A stretch of 64,000 nucleotides of DNA from Eutreptiella sp. 'Long Island Sound 2002' (taxonomy: Eukaryota > Euglenozoa > Euglenophyceae > Eutreptiales > Eutreptiaceae): assembly GCA_964036045.1 (NCBI GenBank), contig OZ038381.1, positions 148,313,596 through 148,377,595 on the forward strand, in the 5' to 3' direction. Positions 53,868 through 64,000 of this stretch are shown piece after piece. The translations under genes were made by a program, and so were the position numbers. The notes below the pieces were generated by a model that was not told the DNA's origin, did no database searches, and worked only from the letters and a program-made list of their open reading frames with translations. Within the stretch, counting starts at the first letter, position 1. The number at the start of each line of letters is the position of its first letter.

Positions 53868-55727
53868 CGGGGACGCTCCGCTGGCACCCAAGACCTGGTG
53901 TTTTGGGTACGTATCCGACTAGGGGTACGCGAATACCTGGGGGTATTGGACACTGGCGCCACAATATCTATAGTGGCCAAGAAAATTTTACCTTGTGGGA
54001 GCCTGAAGAACACCATGACCACCGCTGCTATACGCATGGGGGATGGACATGTGGTGCACAGCTGCGGGGACTGTGAAGTGGAGGTACCTATGGGCTCCCG
54101 GACTATCACCCATCGGTTCTATGTGATGGACACTGAGGCCTTCGACTTTGTACTGGGGACTGACTTCTTCGTACAGCACTCCCAGATACAATCCCTGACG
54201 CTGGAAGCGCCCTACCTCCTCTACGTGGACCACGGCAGTGGCAGAGAGTCTGTGCCACTGGAGCAGTCGGAACATACCTCGAGTTACCTGAGGCTATCGA
54301 AGGAGGAGCCCTCGAACATGATAGCGGCCTCCAAAACTGAGGACTATCAACTATTGCGGGAAGTCCTAGACCAAGGTCTGAAGGAGTTAGGTTACTCTAG
54401 AGAAGACCTGAGTGTGGAGTTGTTCGCCAGCGACAAGCGGCATGCACTAGACCTTTACTGCAGCAAGGGGAGGAACTGCAGTTACAAATTTTACTGGCCC
54501 TCTTTCGGGATGGTCGGGATGGCCTACGAGAACCCCCGGTTCAGTGAACTGGGGAAGGTGCTGACCAAGGTGGCCTTGGAACGTTCCCGCATGGTCCTGT
54601 GTTCTCCCGATTGGGGAGCCCATGGGGGCAACCAGTACTGGCGAAACCTCCTGGACAGGCTGACTATCAGCTCTGTTCGTTTGCCTGATGAGGCCATCTA
54701 CGTGCCTCTGGGACGCAAGACGCCTATTGGGAAGCCCGGATGGGGGAGTATGCTCAGCGTGGTGGACGGAGGTCTTACCTCCATTCCCTGGGAGGATCTG
54801 GACCCGATTCTGGTCGAGGCTATACAACGAGAAAGCGATGGACTCGCCTTGGGTGACTTGAAGGATCGCCTACGACCTCAAGATGCTATTGACACTACAC
54901 CTGCAGGAGATGAGTACGTCGTGACTGACACCAACGCCCCCAACTCTCTCTGCCATGTACCTGTTCCTGATGGAGTCTCTGAGTGTGGATTATCTGAGCT
55001 ACCTAGCTCTATCCACTCGGACGACGAAACTGAGCACGACGCCTTCTTTGAGCAGACCTGTGTGGAGGAAGTGGAGAACGCCGAGTACGTCGCCCCACTG
55101 AAACCCCTACTCTCCATGAGGGTGGAAGACCCCGTGGACGAGGAGCTGGACCCTCGATCCAGGCTAAGGGAGTATGTGGATTCCAAGAGGAAGTTGGTGG
55201 CGAAAAAGCTATGCTACGCGAAGCCTACCCGCAGCTCATGGCCACTGAAGCAAGGACGTATGGGAGACCTATCCCAATTGAAGGAGGACCTCGAACAGAA
55301 GATCGCCACCTGGCAAAGGGAGGTAGATCTTAAGCTCATGAAGAGCGTGTGGGGCGCCCATGTGAGGACCCCAGAGGAGGACGACCTCTCGGAGGAATGT
55401 GTATGTGAACCCCCTCGAGCGTGCCTATGTTGCCATCGTCCACCGGCGATGGTTGAACAAGACCTTCTATATGCCTACCAAGGGCTGAAGGACACTACCA
55501 CAGGCGAAGAGTCGGTGGAGGACCACCTCCCGACGTCTATTACTCAGGGGGCAAGCAACTTACACTCTGACGAGGACATGGAGGACAAGATCAAGGTATT
55601 GGACCCGCGGGTACAGAAGCTTATAAGGACCTATCTGGAGGTGTTCGGAGAACTACCCCCTCCAGCCTCATGTGACAAGCTGGTACAGATGGACCTCAAG
55701 CTGAAACCCGAGTTCGTGGGTCACTAG
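53868..55727 (+). pseudogene. Outer element Pol part 1: protease and Dam-like domain
   Basis: In frame with gag after the UGA. Protease: EYLGVLDTGATISIVAKK (active site near 53950). The Dam-like domain (about 54397-54700): LSVELFASDKRHALDLYC, YKFYWPSFGM, AYENPRFSELGKVLTKVA (NPRF where methyltransferases have NPPY/F/W), RMVLCSPDWGAHGG, YWRNLLDRL. A Cys-rich stretch (ECVCEPPRACLCCHRPP) lies near 55398. A UAG at 55725-55727 interrupts the frame just before the RT (IPRRPYPAPKEQADEIE), consistent with a Gln-to-stop change. Confidence 0.75.
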
Positions 55728-58700
55728 ATCCCAAGGAGACCCTATCCAGCTCCTAAAGAGCAGGCCGACGAGATCGAGCGACAGATACAAGAATGTATCG
55801 ACGCTGGCCTAGTCCTGGAGTACAAGGACGGGGACTACCCCCTACACTGCAGCCCCTGTTTCCTGGTGGCTAAACCTGGGTCTACAGCCAAACGGCTGGT
55901 AGTGGACTACGGAGAGCTGAACAAGAAGACGCTGAACCACTCAGGGTCCATTCCCAACATGGAGTCTACCCTGGAGAAGATAGCCTCCTGCCGCTACAAG
56001 ACCAAGATGGACAAGAGGAGCGGATTCCGGCAAGTGGACCTGACGCCCAACGCACAGGAACTACTGGCCTTCATCACCCCTCAGGGGAGGGTTTTCAAGT
56101 GGAAGGTGATGCCGTTTGGCGTGGCTAACGCACCCGCTCTATTCCAAGAGCTGATGAACAAGATCTTGTCCATCCTACGAAGGAGACCTAAGGTGCAGGA
56201 GCTTGTATCCCGTGGGGCCCAGTTGGAGGCTCACATCGACGATGTATGTCTCGGGACCAATACCCAGGAGGATCACCTAATCCTCTTGGGTGAGTTCTTT
56301 GCGGTCTGCCAGGAGAACCACACACGACTCAAGCTGGAGAAGTGTGAGTTCATGCAGGAGACCATGCAGTACCTGGGGTTTGACGTTGGCTATGGGTGGT
56401 GGACCCCAGCGGCCTCTAAGGCCAAACCCCTGATGGATGCCAAGGTACGACACGAAGACCCCAGGAAAGGACTTCATGATGTACGCAGTTTCATTGGGGC
56501 GTGCAACTTCTATCGCCGCCACATCCAAAACTTCACCTACACCAGCGCCGTTCTGACGGACTTGATCAAGAAGAGTACTACTTGGCGCTGGGGCCCACAA
56601 GAGCAACAAGCGTTTGACGAGCTCAAAGACAAGGTAGCCAACGCTAAGTGCTTGGGCGTGCCTAGGGCACAAGGGGAGATTATCCTGGTGACCGACGCCA
56701 GCAATGTGGGCGGTGGTGGAACGTTGTTCCAATGGCAAGCACTAGAGAAGGAGGAGTTCGACTCGGCCATTTCCCAATGCGGGACGGAAGGTCTCAACCG
56801 AGATGGAACCCTCAAGCACAGCTACCCTGACGAAAAACGGGTCCTAGTACCTCTGGGCCACTGAAACTGGAAGTCGAACCAGGCCAGGGGGAACTACTCC
56901 ACCTATGAGCAGGAATTGCTCGCGGGTATGCTGGTGCTACCCTCACAAGCACGACTGTTGGGGAGTAACCCTGTGGTCTGGCTGTGCGACCAAGAACCGG
57001 TCCGCAGTTTCAAGAAAAGCCCCCCACCTGAGAAGGCCAAGCTACGGCGCTGGTGGACCTACCTCAGTCAACTACGGCTGACGGTACACCATATCCAGGG
57101 AGTGAAGAACGAGTGTGCCGACTACAGCAGCCGCAACAACTTCGACGCCCTGATTGGTGCCCGGTCTGAAGCGCTGGCTAAGGAGGCGTTCAGCCGTATG
57201 GACATCCACTTGGACCTCAACATGACAATGATACGCCCCCTGGATGGACTCCAACAATCGGAGTACCTGAAGGAGTTTGGGGATATCTACAAGCGCCTGG
57301 AGAAACGCCTTGAACCCCTCCTGGTCAACGAAGACCAGTTGAAGAGGGACAAGAGCTCCCTCTGGCACGAGGACCGCATTGTGGTGCCTAGTGACAGAGT
57401 CCCAGCGCTGCTGAAGTGGACCCATGAGTCCAGCGGTCATGTGGGTGCTGACCGCACCCTGAGGCTGTTCAAGCAGTGGTTCCACACTACGTGGACTGAC
57501 GACCAACTGCGGAAAACCCTCCAGCCTATCGTGGACAAGTGCCCGTGCAGGTCCTGTAAACCAGGGAATATCAGGGACAGAGGTCTCTACTCGACCCTGC
57601 CCATCCCTCACTGTGCTAACAGTGCTCTATACGTGGACTACACGGAGATGCCGAAGTTCGGGGCCTATGACTTCGCCCTCGTGGTAACCTGTTGGATGAC
57701 CAGGTTTACCAGGGTCTTCCCATGTACCAAGCACATTACCGGGGAGGAGACCATCAAGATACTCCTGGAGGAGTGGTTTTGTGTCTATGGGGCGCCCAAG
57801 GAGATCAACTCCGATGAGGACGTACGAGTACGCTCAGATACCGGCTGCTACAAGAGGTTCCTGAGATCCCTCAATGTCCAGGTGTCTACGGGGATTCCCT
57901 ACTCTCACACGAGCAACCCCCTATGTGAGCGACAGATCCGTGTCCTCAAGGAGAATGTAAGGATATGGTGCAAAACTGAACACACCAGAGACTGGGTGAG
58001 ACTACTCCCCGTCATATCCTTGATGATGAACTCCCAAGACAGTTCAGCTACTGGCTACTCGCCCCATGAGCTATTCCTAGGGCGCCCGGCATGGTTCCTA
58101 CATGCCCCCTATCCAGAGGACACCCATTCTTCTGTTGGTGAATGGGTCCAAGAGCAACAAGCGAAGGTGGACAAGGCCAAGGCAATGCTCCAGAGAGTGA
58201 GGGGGCGTCAGTGGAACAAGAAGAACAAGCACCGCGTACCGGCCACCTACCAAGAGGGGGACTGGGTGCTGGTGCACCACAGTCGACTACCCGCCTGGCC
58301 ACGCTCTACCAGCGATGACCCATACTTCGGGCCGTACAAGATTCTATCAGTGGATGGACACCGTATCACCGTGCGGTGTTCTCCCCGTCTAGGGGGGACC
58401 CTGGTGTGCGCTGCTCAACACCTGAAGCGCTACTATGATCCTGAACACCTCTGTGGGGAGGAGTGGGAGCTGAACGACGAGGAAATCGCCGCTCTGGACC
58501 TACAAGGGGCTGCCAGCCCTATGGAAGTTGAGGGTGAACTCCCCGACATGAACGCCGAGGAGATTGCTAAGGAGGGCTTCTACCTGGTGAAGTCTGTCCT
58601 ACGCCACCGCTATCGCCAGGGTTGGCGCTTCCTCACCCTCTGGGAAGGGTTTGGAGTCGAAGAGGCCACCTGAGAGCCCTTCTCTGCGTTTGTTCTACCT

Positions 58701-58808
58701 GAGGGACGCCTAAACTCAGTTCTGGTTGACTACTTGTCCCAGAACAACCTTGGTGAGTTGCTGAGGCTCGCTGAGACGCTTGCCTCCAAGACTAAAGCTA
58801 GGGACTGA
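55728..58808 (+). pseudogene. Outer element Pol part 2: RT, RNase H, integrase, chromodomain
   Basis: RT: RLVVDYGELNKKTLNH, TKMDKRSGFRQVDL, VMPFGVANAPALFQ and EAHIDDVCLGT (IDD box intact). RNase H: ILVTDASNVGGGG, then after a UGA (56862-56864, probably Trp) YSTYEQELLAGMLV, WLCDQEPVRSF, ECADYSSRNN. Integrase: HESSGHVGADRT with CPCRSC, then Asp in YVDYTEMPKF, Asp in EINSDEDVRV, Glu in LCERQIRVL. The C-terminus is a chromodomain, FYLVKSVLRHRYRQGWRFL then GFGVEEAT, a UGA (58671-58673, Trp expected) and EPFSAFVLPEG, ending at 58808. Confidence 0.82.
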
Positions 58809-61076
58809 ACCTTACCCTTACCTGCCAAAGCGTATGTGTGAGTGTGCTATTCCTAAGGTCCTGAGAGCAAGCCGCAGAAGTGGTGTCCTAATTATACCCA
58901 GGTCTGCACGCTTGCTAAACCTGGAGGGTTGGCTTATTGATGCCACGGGGTACGCCCCGGGTCTCCCCTCCCCTAAGCGCCCAATTTCTGTGCTGGCGGA
59001 AAACAATTGGGGAATACCCAGCGTACTAATCCACGTATTGTTTTCCCTACCTATCTGTCTACTACAGGGAGGGGTGGCCAAAAGCTATGCAGGCATGAAA
59101 ACGCCGTTTTGCTAAGTCGCCAAAACACTGACCTAACCACTGCCACAGACCACCAACCCTGCTAAAATTGCAGGAAACGGGTGGGACAGTGACACACGCA
59201 CTACAGGTCCTACACACCCTACAGTGGCACCATCCTGGTGGGCGAGCACTGCTGCAACTGGCTCAAGCCCCCACTCAGGACTACCACTCCTACACGCACA
59301 CTCTACTGGGTGTTGTTGAAGAACATGTCGTGGGTCCTAACGACCTCCCTGTGAAGAAGACAAGAGAACACAGCGCTGCTAAGCAACTGTGGCCTAACAG
59401 GGGACGCCACAACGCGTTTCCCCTGCTAGGGCTTGGAGGGAAGAGGTGCTCTTTTTGCGTGCACGGCGCAGATGTCGATGGAGTCGGACTCCCTGCTCTG
59501 CCACAGGCAGAGGCGGAGTTATTTGTTTGTGTGATCTGCACCCTTGTTTAGCAGGGCATGAAAAAAATGGTACGCTGCTGCACCAATCACCCTACCTGCC
59601 CACCTGTAAAGCAAAGGCAAATGAAGGGGTGTTTGCGGCGGAGGAACCAAGCCACACTCGACGTATTATACGCTTCTCAGTGTGACCTATAATACACTGT
59701 CCGCAAACACGCTGAAGGATCAGCTCCCCTGTCAAGCAAGCAAGCGCTAAGGGACTCCTCAGGTTCTCTTAAAGAACGTACCGAGGAGCCCCTGGGTAGC
59801 CTAAGCAAGGTTTACCGTGCGCACTTCGCGTGGCCTACCCTTTAATGCGTGTGTGAATGCGCGAGCATGCACGAGTACCTTGGGCAAGCCTGCCCATCTG
59901 AACCTCAATCACAAACTCCACCAGGGGGTGGCCCCGCCTGGGCTTACTCACCTTACCTACCGCTGGAGAGAGAGAGCAAGTGGGCACGTGAGGGGCGCAA
60001 GCGAAAGACGTCACTATGCACTTGTGTGTATGTCTAATCACCCTGATCTGACCTCTGATCATCTGCAATCTTTCAAATCAATCCCTCTATCGCGTCCTAT
60101 CGTTGTTAGCGCTGCTACAAGACTCGTTCACGGAGACACGAGACGAGCAATGTGTATTCGGCATACGAGACGAGCGTACCTGTAGTTTATACCTGATTCA
60201 TTGAAGTCTTTTCGTTGATTTTCGAATTCTTGGATTTTTGATACTTCTATTAGTGTGGGTGGAATCTGTATGTTTATTTATTAATGTGTGTCTCGTCATT
60301 TTCAAGACTACGTGAGACATACGTTTATAATGCCATTATTTCTGCATTTTCCGGCGCTTCGCTAGGAGCCGCTCCTGCGCGCCGTCTTTTTATGCGTAGG
60401 AATTTCTTGATTTAAAAAATCTAGAGATGACTATAATTTTTATAAAAATGTGCTTCTGATGCACAATTGGATTCTGCTCAGGTGTGTTGTCTTAGAAAAA
60501 TTCTAGGCCGTCATTTGACAGATTTTGTCGTCGTCGCTTCGCGTTTGCGTGGAATCGTCCATAATTCTCCCATTCCTGCCTCTGCAGATACCCACGTGCA
60601 GCCTCGCTGAGTAGGCCGTGTTCGGGCCGGAACGCAGCAGCCTGGAGAGACTGAGCAGAACCCAAGACCCTACCAAGGGGCAATTTAATTTTTTTTACGA
60701 CTCCCTTCGCCCTAAGACAGGTCACAGGTCGCCAGCAGGTTTACGAGAACCCATGCGAGTGTGTATATGGTGTCTTGCGTTGGGTTTGTGTCGCCCTGCG
60801 TCTTGGAGGGAGGGATGCACATGCACATGTTTTCGCATGCTCCCAAACTAACCCAAGCAAGCCACAGAAGCCCCGGCAGCGCCATGAGCGCTGAGTCTTC
60901 TGTAGGAAATGTTACAAACAGAGCAGCAAAAGAGCGCCAGCCATGGTGAGCGCCCATTTTTCTGTGTGAGGGAAACTATAGGTATTTTAAAGTAGATATG
61001 GAAACCAAGGAGAGGCCAAGAAAAAATCCCTTTTTCCTAAAATGCGACAGTGGTGGCCACCACAGCACAAGGGGGG
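58809..61076 (+). other. Outer element 3' untranslated region
   Basis: About 2.3 kb with no recognised domain, ending in the polypurine tract AAGGGGGG. Small open frames on both strands lack family features. Confidence 0.55.
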
Positions 61077-61861
61077 AGTAAGAAAAAGTGCTTTTCCAAT
61101 GCTTTGAGGCATACTCTAGTTGTATTAGGGATGCACTGAGCATCCAGGCATTTCTATCTTAGTATTGGCCCTACCAAAAGTGGTGATAACACATTTTGAC
61201 CTACGGAACCAAACACCCAATCAGGATATGGAGTGGACCCCTTAATCCCCTTTCAATGTGAGGCAAATCATCTTTGCCTGAGTTGACTGAGTACTGACAT
61301 ATCCAGGGCAGAGCCTATGATTTTATCTATGTTTTTCCATGAATTCTTAGCTGTCCTAGTGGTATGCACCCTAGGGGGCTGGGCACCTCTTTTTGAGAGG
61401 TCCTGGGTTCAATTCCCGGTCAGCCTAGCTAAGTAGGAAGATCCCATGTGACATGGCAGTGACCTCATCGCCACATGCCCTGCCACCTCAGCACATATGG
61501 GACCCAAAACAAAGAGTGCACATCTCCTAAGATGGCACTATGGAGAGAGAGTGACCATAGGGCAGTTTTCCAACTCTTTCCCAAAGCATTTCAGCTATCT
61601 CTGTGAATATGCAATCCGATTTGACCTGAGTTGCAGTTTCTGTGAATATCCTTTCATCTTTCACTGTTTACACTGCAGCCCTTCATGCTTTGATCCTGAT
61701 TCTCTTCTCCTTGCATACCTCTGGCTTGGGCTATCCTGGATTGACTGTATTTCAGCAAACAAAAGCTTTTCATCTCCAAAAACAAGCAGCAGGAAACCCT
61801 ACACCTGCAGCAAGCAGCAGGAGAGGCAAAAATACAGTGTTAAAACCACTATAAACGTTTC
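61077..61861 (+). repeat. 3' LTR of the outer retrotransposon
   Basis: 785 bp, preceded by a G-rich polypurine tract and followed by the interrupted LINE-B RT gene. Confidence 0.85.
61361..61450 (+). repeat. tRNA-like segment inside the 3' LTR
   Basis: Second copy of the tRNA-like sequence, with one C-to-T difference in the variable-arm loop. Confidence 0.5.
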
Positions 61862-64000
61862 TTTGGCGTGCAGTGTCGGAGTCGTCGGCGATGAAAGGGG
61901 CGACGTACCGTGTCACCCCCCCAAGGATCGCCAGGATGACGTCCTGCACCACTTTCTCTGGCGCGAGGGTGTTGAGGCACCAGTGGTGCACCGCCGCCAG
62001 GCGTAGCTGGTGCTTGCGCTGCAGGGAGAACTCCCGGTCCGGCTGCAGCTGGAGTCCCAGGTAGGGGACGGAGTCTGCCGCTGGTACCCAGTGCCACGGG
62101 TTTTCCAGGTGGGGACAGAGGCGCAGCTGCAGGCCCGGGACCCCCTCCGTGGTGGCCATGGCGCACTTGCGGGGGTTGAGCTCCATGCCCATCATCCCCA
62201 GGTGCGCGGCCACCGCCTCCACGCCCTCGACGAAGTGCTGCAGCGTGTGGGCCACCACCAGCAGGTCGTCGATGTAGGCCCCGATAAGGTCGTGCTCGGC
62301 CCCTCCCGGCGGGCGCAGGCGGTGCCCCTGCGCCCTGAGCAGGGGCTCCAGGAGGAGCGCGTACAGCAGGGGGCTGTCGGGGTTGCCCTGCCGGATGCCA
62401 CGCAGCATGTAGACGGGCTGCGTTAGCCCGTGTGCGGTGACGATGCGCAGCCTGGCGCACGTGTGGAGGAAGGGCAGGAGGTCGATGACCTCCGGCGGCA
62501 CGGAGAGGTGGCGCAGGATGAGGTGGAGGGCGCCGTGCGGGGCGGTGTCGAAGGCCTTGCGGGCGTCGGAGGAGAAGACGTAGTTCGACCTTCCCCGCTG
62601 AAGCTGCCGCTGCGCCATGAACAGTGGGGGGCCTGTGTTGGAGCCAGGGAGGGCACCTTGCTGCCAGTCGCTGACCACTCCGTGCCGTGTGAGCACTTCC
62701 CTGATGCGCTGGGTGAGGGGGCCTGTGAGCAGCTTCATGTCCAGCTGGCCCAGGGCTATGGGCCTGTAGTCGTCCAGTCTGGCAGAGCCCGGTACCTTGG
62801 GGCTGAGCGTGATGTGCGCGTCCCTCCAGTGCATCGGCGGCGGGGCGCCGCGGAGGATGGCCAGGTAGGAGTGGACCAGGAGCCACTGGACGGGTGCCGG
62901 GAGGGCCTTGATGAAATGGGCCTCCACGTGGTTGGGACCTGGGGCCTTGCCATCGGCCATGTCCAAGGCGGACCTCAGGTCCTGCATGGAGTACTGCTGG
63001 ACCTGTGTCCAGGCCCCTTCAGGGACCCGGGGGGCATGGCGGCCGAGGACTGCCTGGAATCCTGGGAGGTCCACCGGGCGTTTGTCATACAGTTGTCGCC
63101 AGAAGGCGCGAACTGCGAACATCACGTCGTGGGCCTCCGTGAGGAGCGTTTGGGTGTTGGGGACCCGCACGTTCCAGAGGCCTGACGGGCCCGGGGCCTC
63201 TACCTCTATGGCTCCCCGCACGGCTTTCCATCGCTGGGCGATATCGGGGGCGTGGCGGCGCCAGAAGTCCTTGATGGCGCGCTTGCTGTCCGCCGCCAGG
63301 AGTGCGCGGAGCTGGCGAATGTCCTCCTCGAGGGCGGCTGCTTGCCTCTCCAGCTCCTCCTGTAGCTGGCCCTGTGTGGTCGGGCGGAACCCGGGCGACA
63401 CACCCCGCAGCTCCTCCGTGAGCCGGAGCGCCGCCTCGGACCGGATGCCATGCCGTGCCGCGTCCGCCTGGTACGCTGCCGGCGCGCGCGCTGCCAGGGT
63501 GTCATAGCGGAGGACCGCCGCCTGGAGCCGCTTTCCGCTCTCCAGGAGGTCCCCCTCTGCCGGGTCCGTCCCCGCCGGGGACGGCTGCCGGCGTCCCACG
63601 GCACGCGCCAGGGCGTCGTGCGTTGCGTGAAGGTGCTCCAACACCTTGTCCACCGCGGCCGCGGGCATGGACCCGTAGTCGTGCTGCTCTGCGGGACCCA
63701 GCCAGGGCGCCAGGGAGGGTTCATCCTGTGCGGCGGTGACCGCCGCCCACAGGCAGTGTTGGACGGGCGCGGCCTCGGCGTCGTACGGGAGGAGGCGGCC
63801 CTCCGTGTGGTTGTAGGGGGTGGGCATTGCCGCGCGCCCCGCTGCGCTGAGGAGGCCCGGCAGGGCCAGGCGGACCGGGAGGTGGTCCAAGCCAACGACC
63901 TGGGGATGTGCCATGCCGCGAGCCCAGACGCTTTCCCGCAGGGACCACGGCAGGAGGGGCTCGTTGACCAGGAAGGTGTCCACCCTGTGCCGGGACGGGT
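61862..64000 (-). mobile_element. LINE-B, 5' portion (minus strand, runs off the window)
   Basis: Carries the endonuclease end and RT of the same LINE whose remainder is at 23304-33186. It is separated from it by the outer LTR retrotransposon. Confidence 0.8.
61863..64000 (-). CDS. LINE-B polyprotein: AP-endonuclease end and reverse transcriptase (partial)
   Basis: The minus-strand frame is open from the window edge to the LTR junction. Near the edge, VVGLDHLPVRLALPG matches the final His-containing motif (xDHxPV) of LINE AP endonucleases. An Ala/Arg-rich spacer follows, then the RT: YRPIALGQLDMKLLTGPL, VFSSDARKAFDTAPHGAL (motif A Asp), RGIRQGNPDSPLLYALLL, AYIDDLLVVAH (catalytic box at about 62268-62279), ELNPRKCAM, PYLGLQL. 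The last LINE codons are DDSDTARQ at 61863; after that the frame reads into the LTR. Upstream domains lie outside the window. All RT catalytic residues seen are intact, so only the insertion disables this half. Confidence 0.85.

Larger units (their letters stand above)
33187..61861 (+). mobile_element. Outer Ty3-like LTR retrotransposon with chromodomain (28.7 kb with nested insert)
   Basis: Direct repeats of exactly 785 bp (33187-33971, 61077-61861) bound a primer-binding-like TGGTAGCAAGAGG (33972 on), gag, protease, RT, RNase H, integrase and chromodomain, and a polypurine tract AAGGGGGG at 61069-61076. Order PR-RT-RH-IN is the Ty3 layout. Removing the inner element (35616-52893) and one CTGG leaves about 11.4 kb. 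The LTRs differ at roughly 19 of 785 positions by eye. In-frame stops at 53568, 55725, 56862 and 58671 make this copy defective. LTR ends are AGTAAG...GTTTC rather than TG...CA, and no matching target duplication is visible in LINE-B. Confidence 0.85.

Noticed and set aside
1-64000. CRISPR arrays, prokaryotic operons or ribosomal RNA
   Set aside because: No regularly spaced short repeats with unique spacers, no Shine-Dalgarno-led gene clusters and no rRNA core sequences were seen. Introns and LTR/LINE elements show the DNA is eukaryotic.

Overview
The window is a eukaryotic, repeat-dominated stretch with no ordinary single-copy host gene that I can recognise. Nearly everything that can be assigned is a transposable element, and the elements are nested inside one another. 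Several coding styles favour an alga or protist with a large genome: a zinc knuckle followed by a Lys/Gly-rich tail in a Ty3-type Gag, GC-rich LINE proteins, and short palindrome-bearing introns. From memory of family style, a dinoflagellate is my first guess and a green alga the main alternative. The sequence alone does not settle it.

Left third (1-23 kb). Positions 1-1635 are almost free of adenine on the + strand. A LINE (LINE-A, about 2065-9696) has its 5' part inverted, and a 4,699-bp TIR DNA transposon (3188-7886, 5-bp TSD ACACA) interrupts it. Excising that transposon restores the LINE frame. The transposon carries one multi-exon minus-strand gene whose introns hold a recurring GC-rich palindrome. 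An LTR pair of 547 bp (10375-10921, 16633-17179) bounds a non-autonomous element that itself interrupts a minus-strand pseudogene. Inside it sits a second non-autonomous LTR element in the tandem form LTR-internal-LTR-internal-LTR (11200-15589, 4-bp TSD GTAT), whose 888-bp LTR is a chain of hairpins.

Right two thirds (23-64 kb). A long minus-strand LINE (LINE-B) occupies about 23.3-33.2 kb and 61.9-64 kb. It is split by an LTR retrotransposon of 28.7 kb (33187-61861, LTRs 785 bp). That element's gag is in turn split by a 17.3-kb Ty3 chromodomain element (35616-52893, LTRs of exactly 3,025 bp each, TSD CTGG). LINE-B encodes the end of an AP-endonuclease domain, a reverse transcriptase, an RNase H-like region, zinc fingers and a candidate PD-(D/E)XK nuclease.

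The two Ty3-like elements share three features: a C-terminal chromodomain, gag and pol in the same frame separated by one stop codon followed by CGG, and an extra domain between protease and RT that resembles the Dam-like adenine-methyltransferase domain of DIRS elements. Both elements are damaged. The outer one has several in-frame stops; the inner one has a 1-base frameshift and an altered RT catalytic motif. By-eye LTR divergence is roughly 2% for both.
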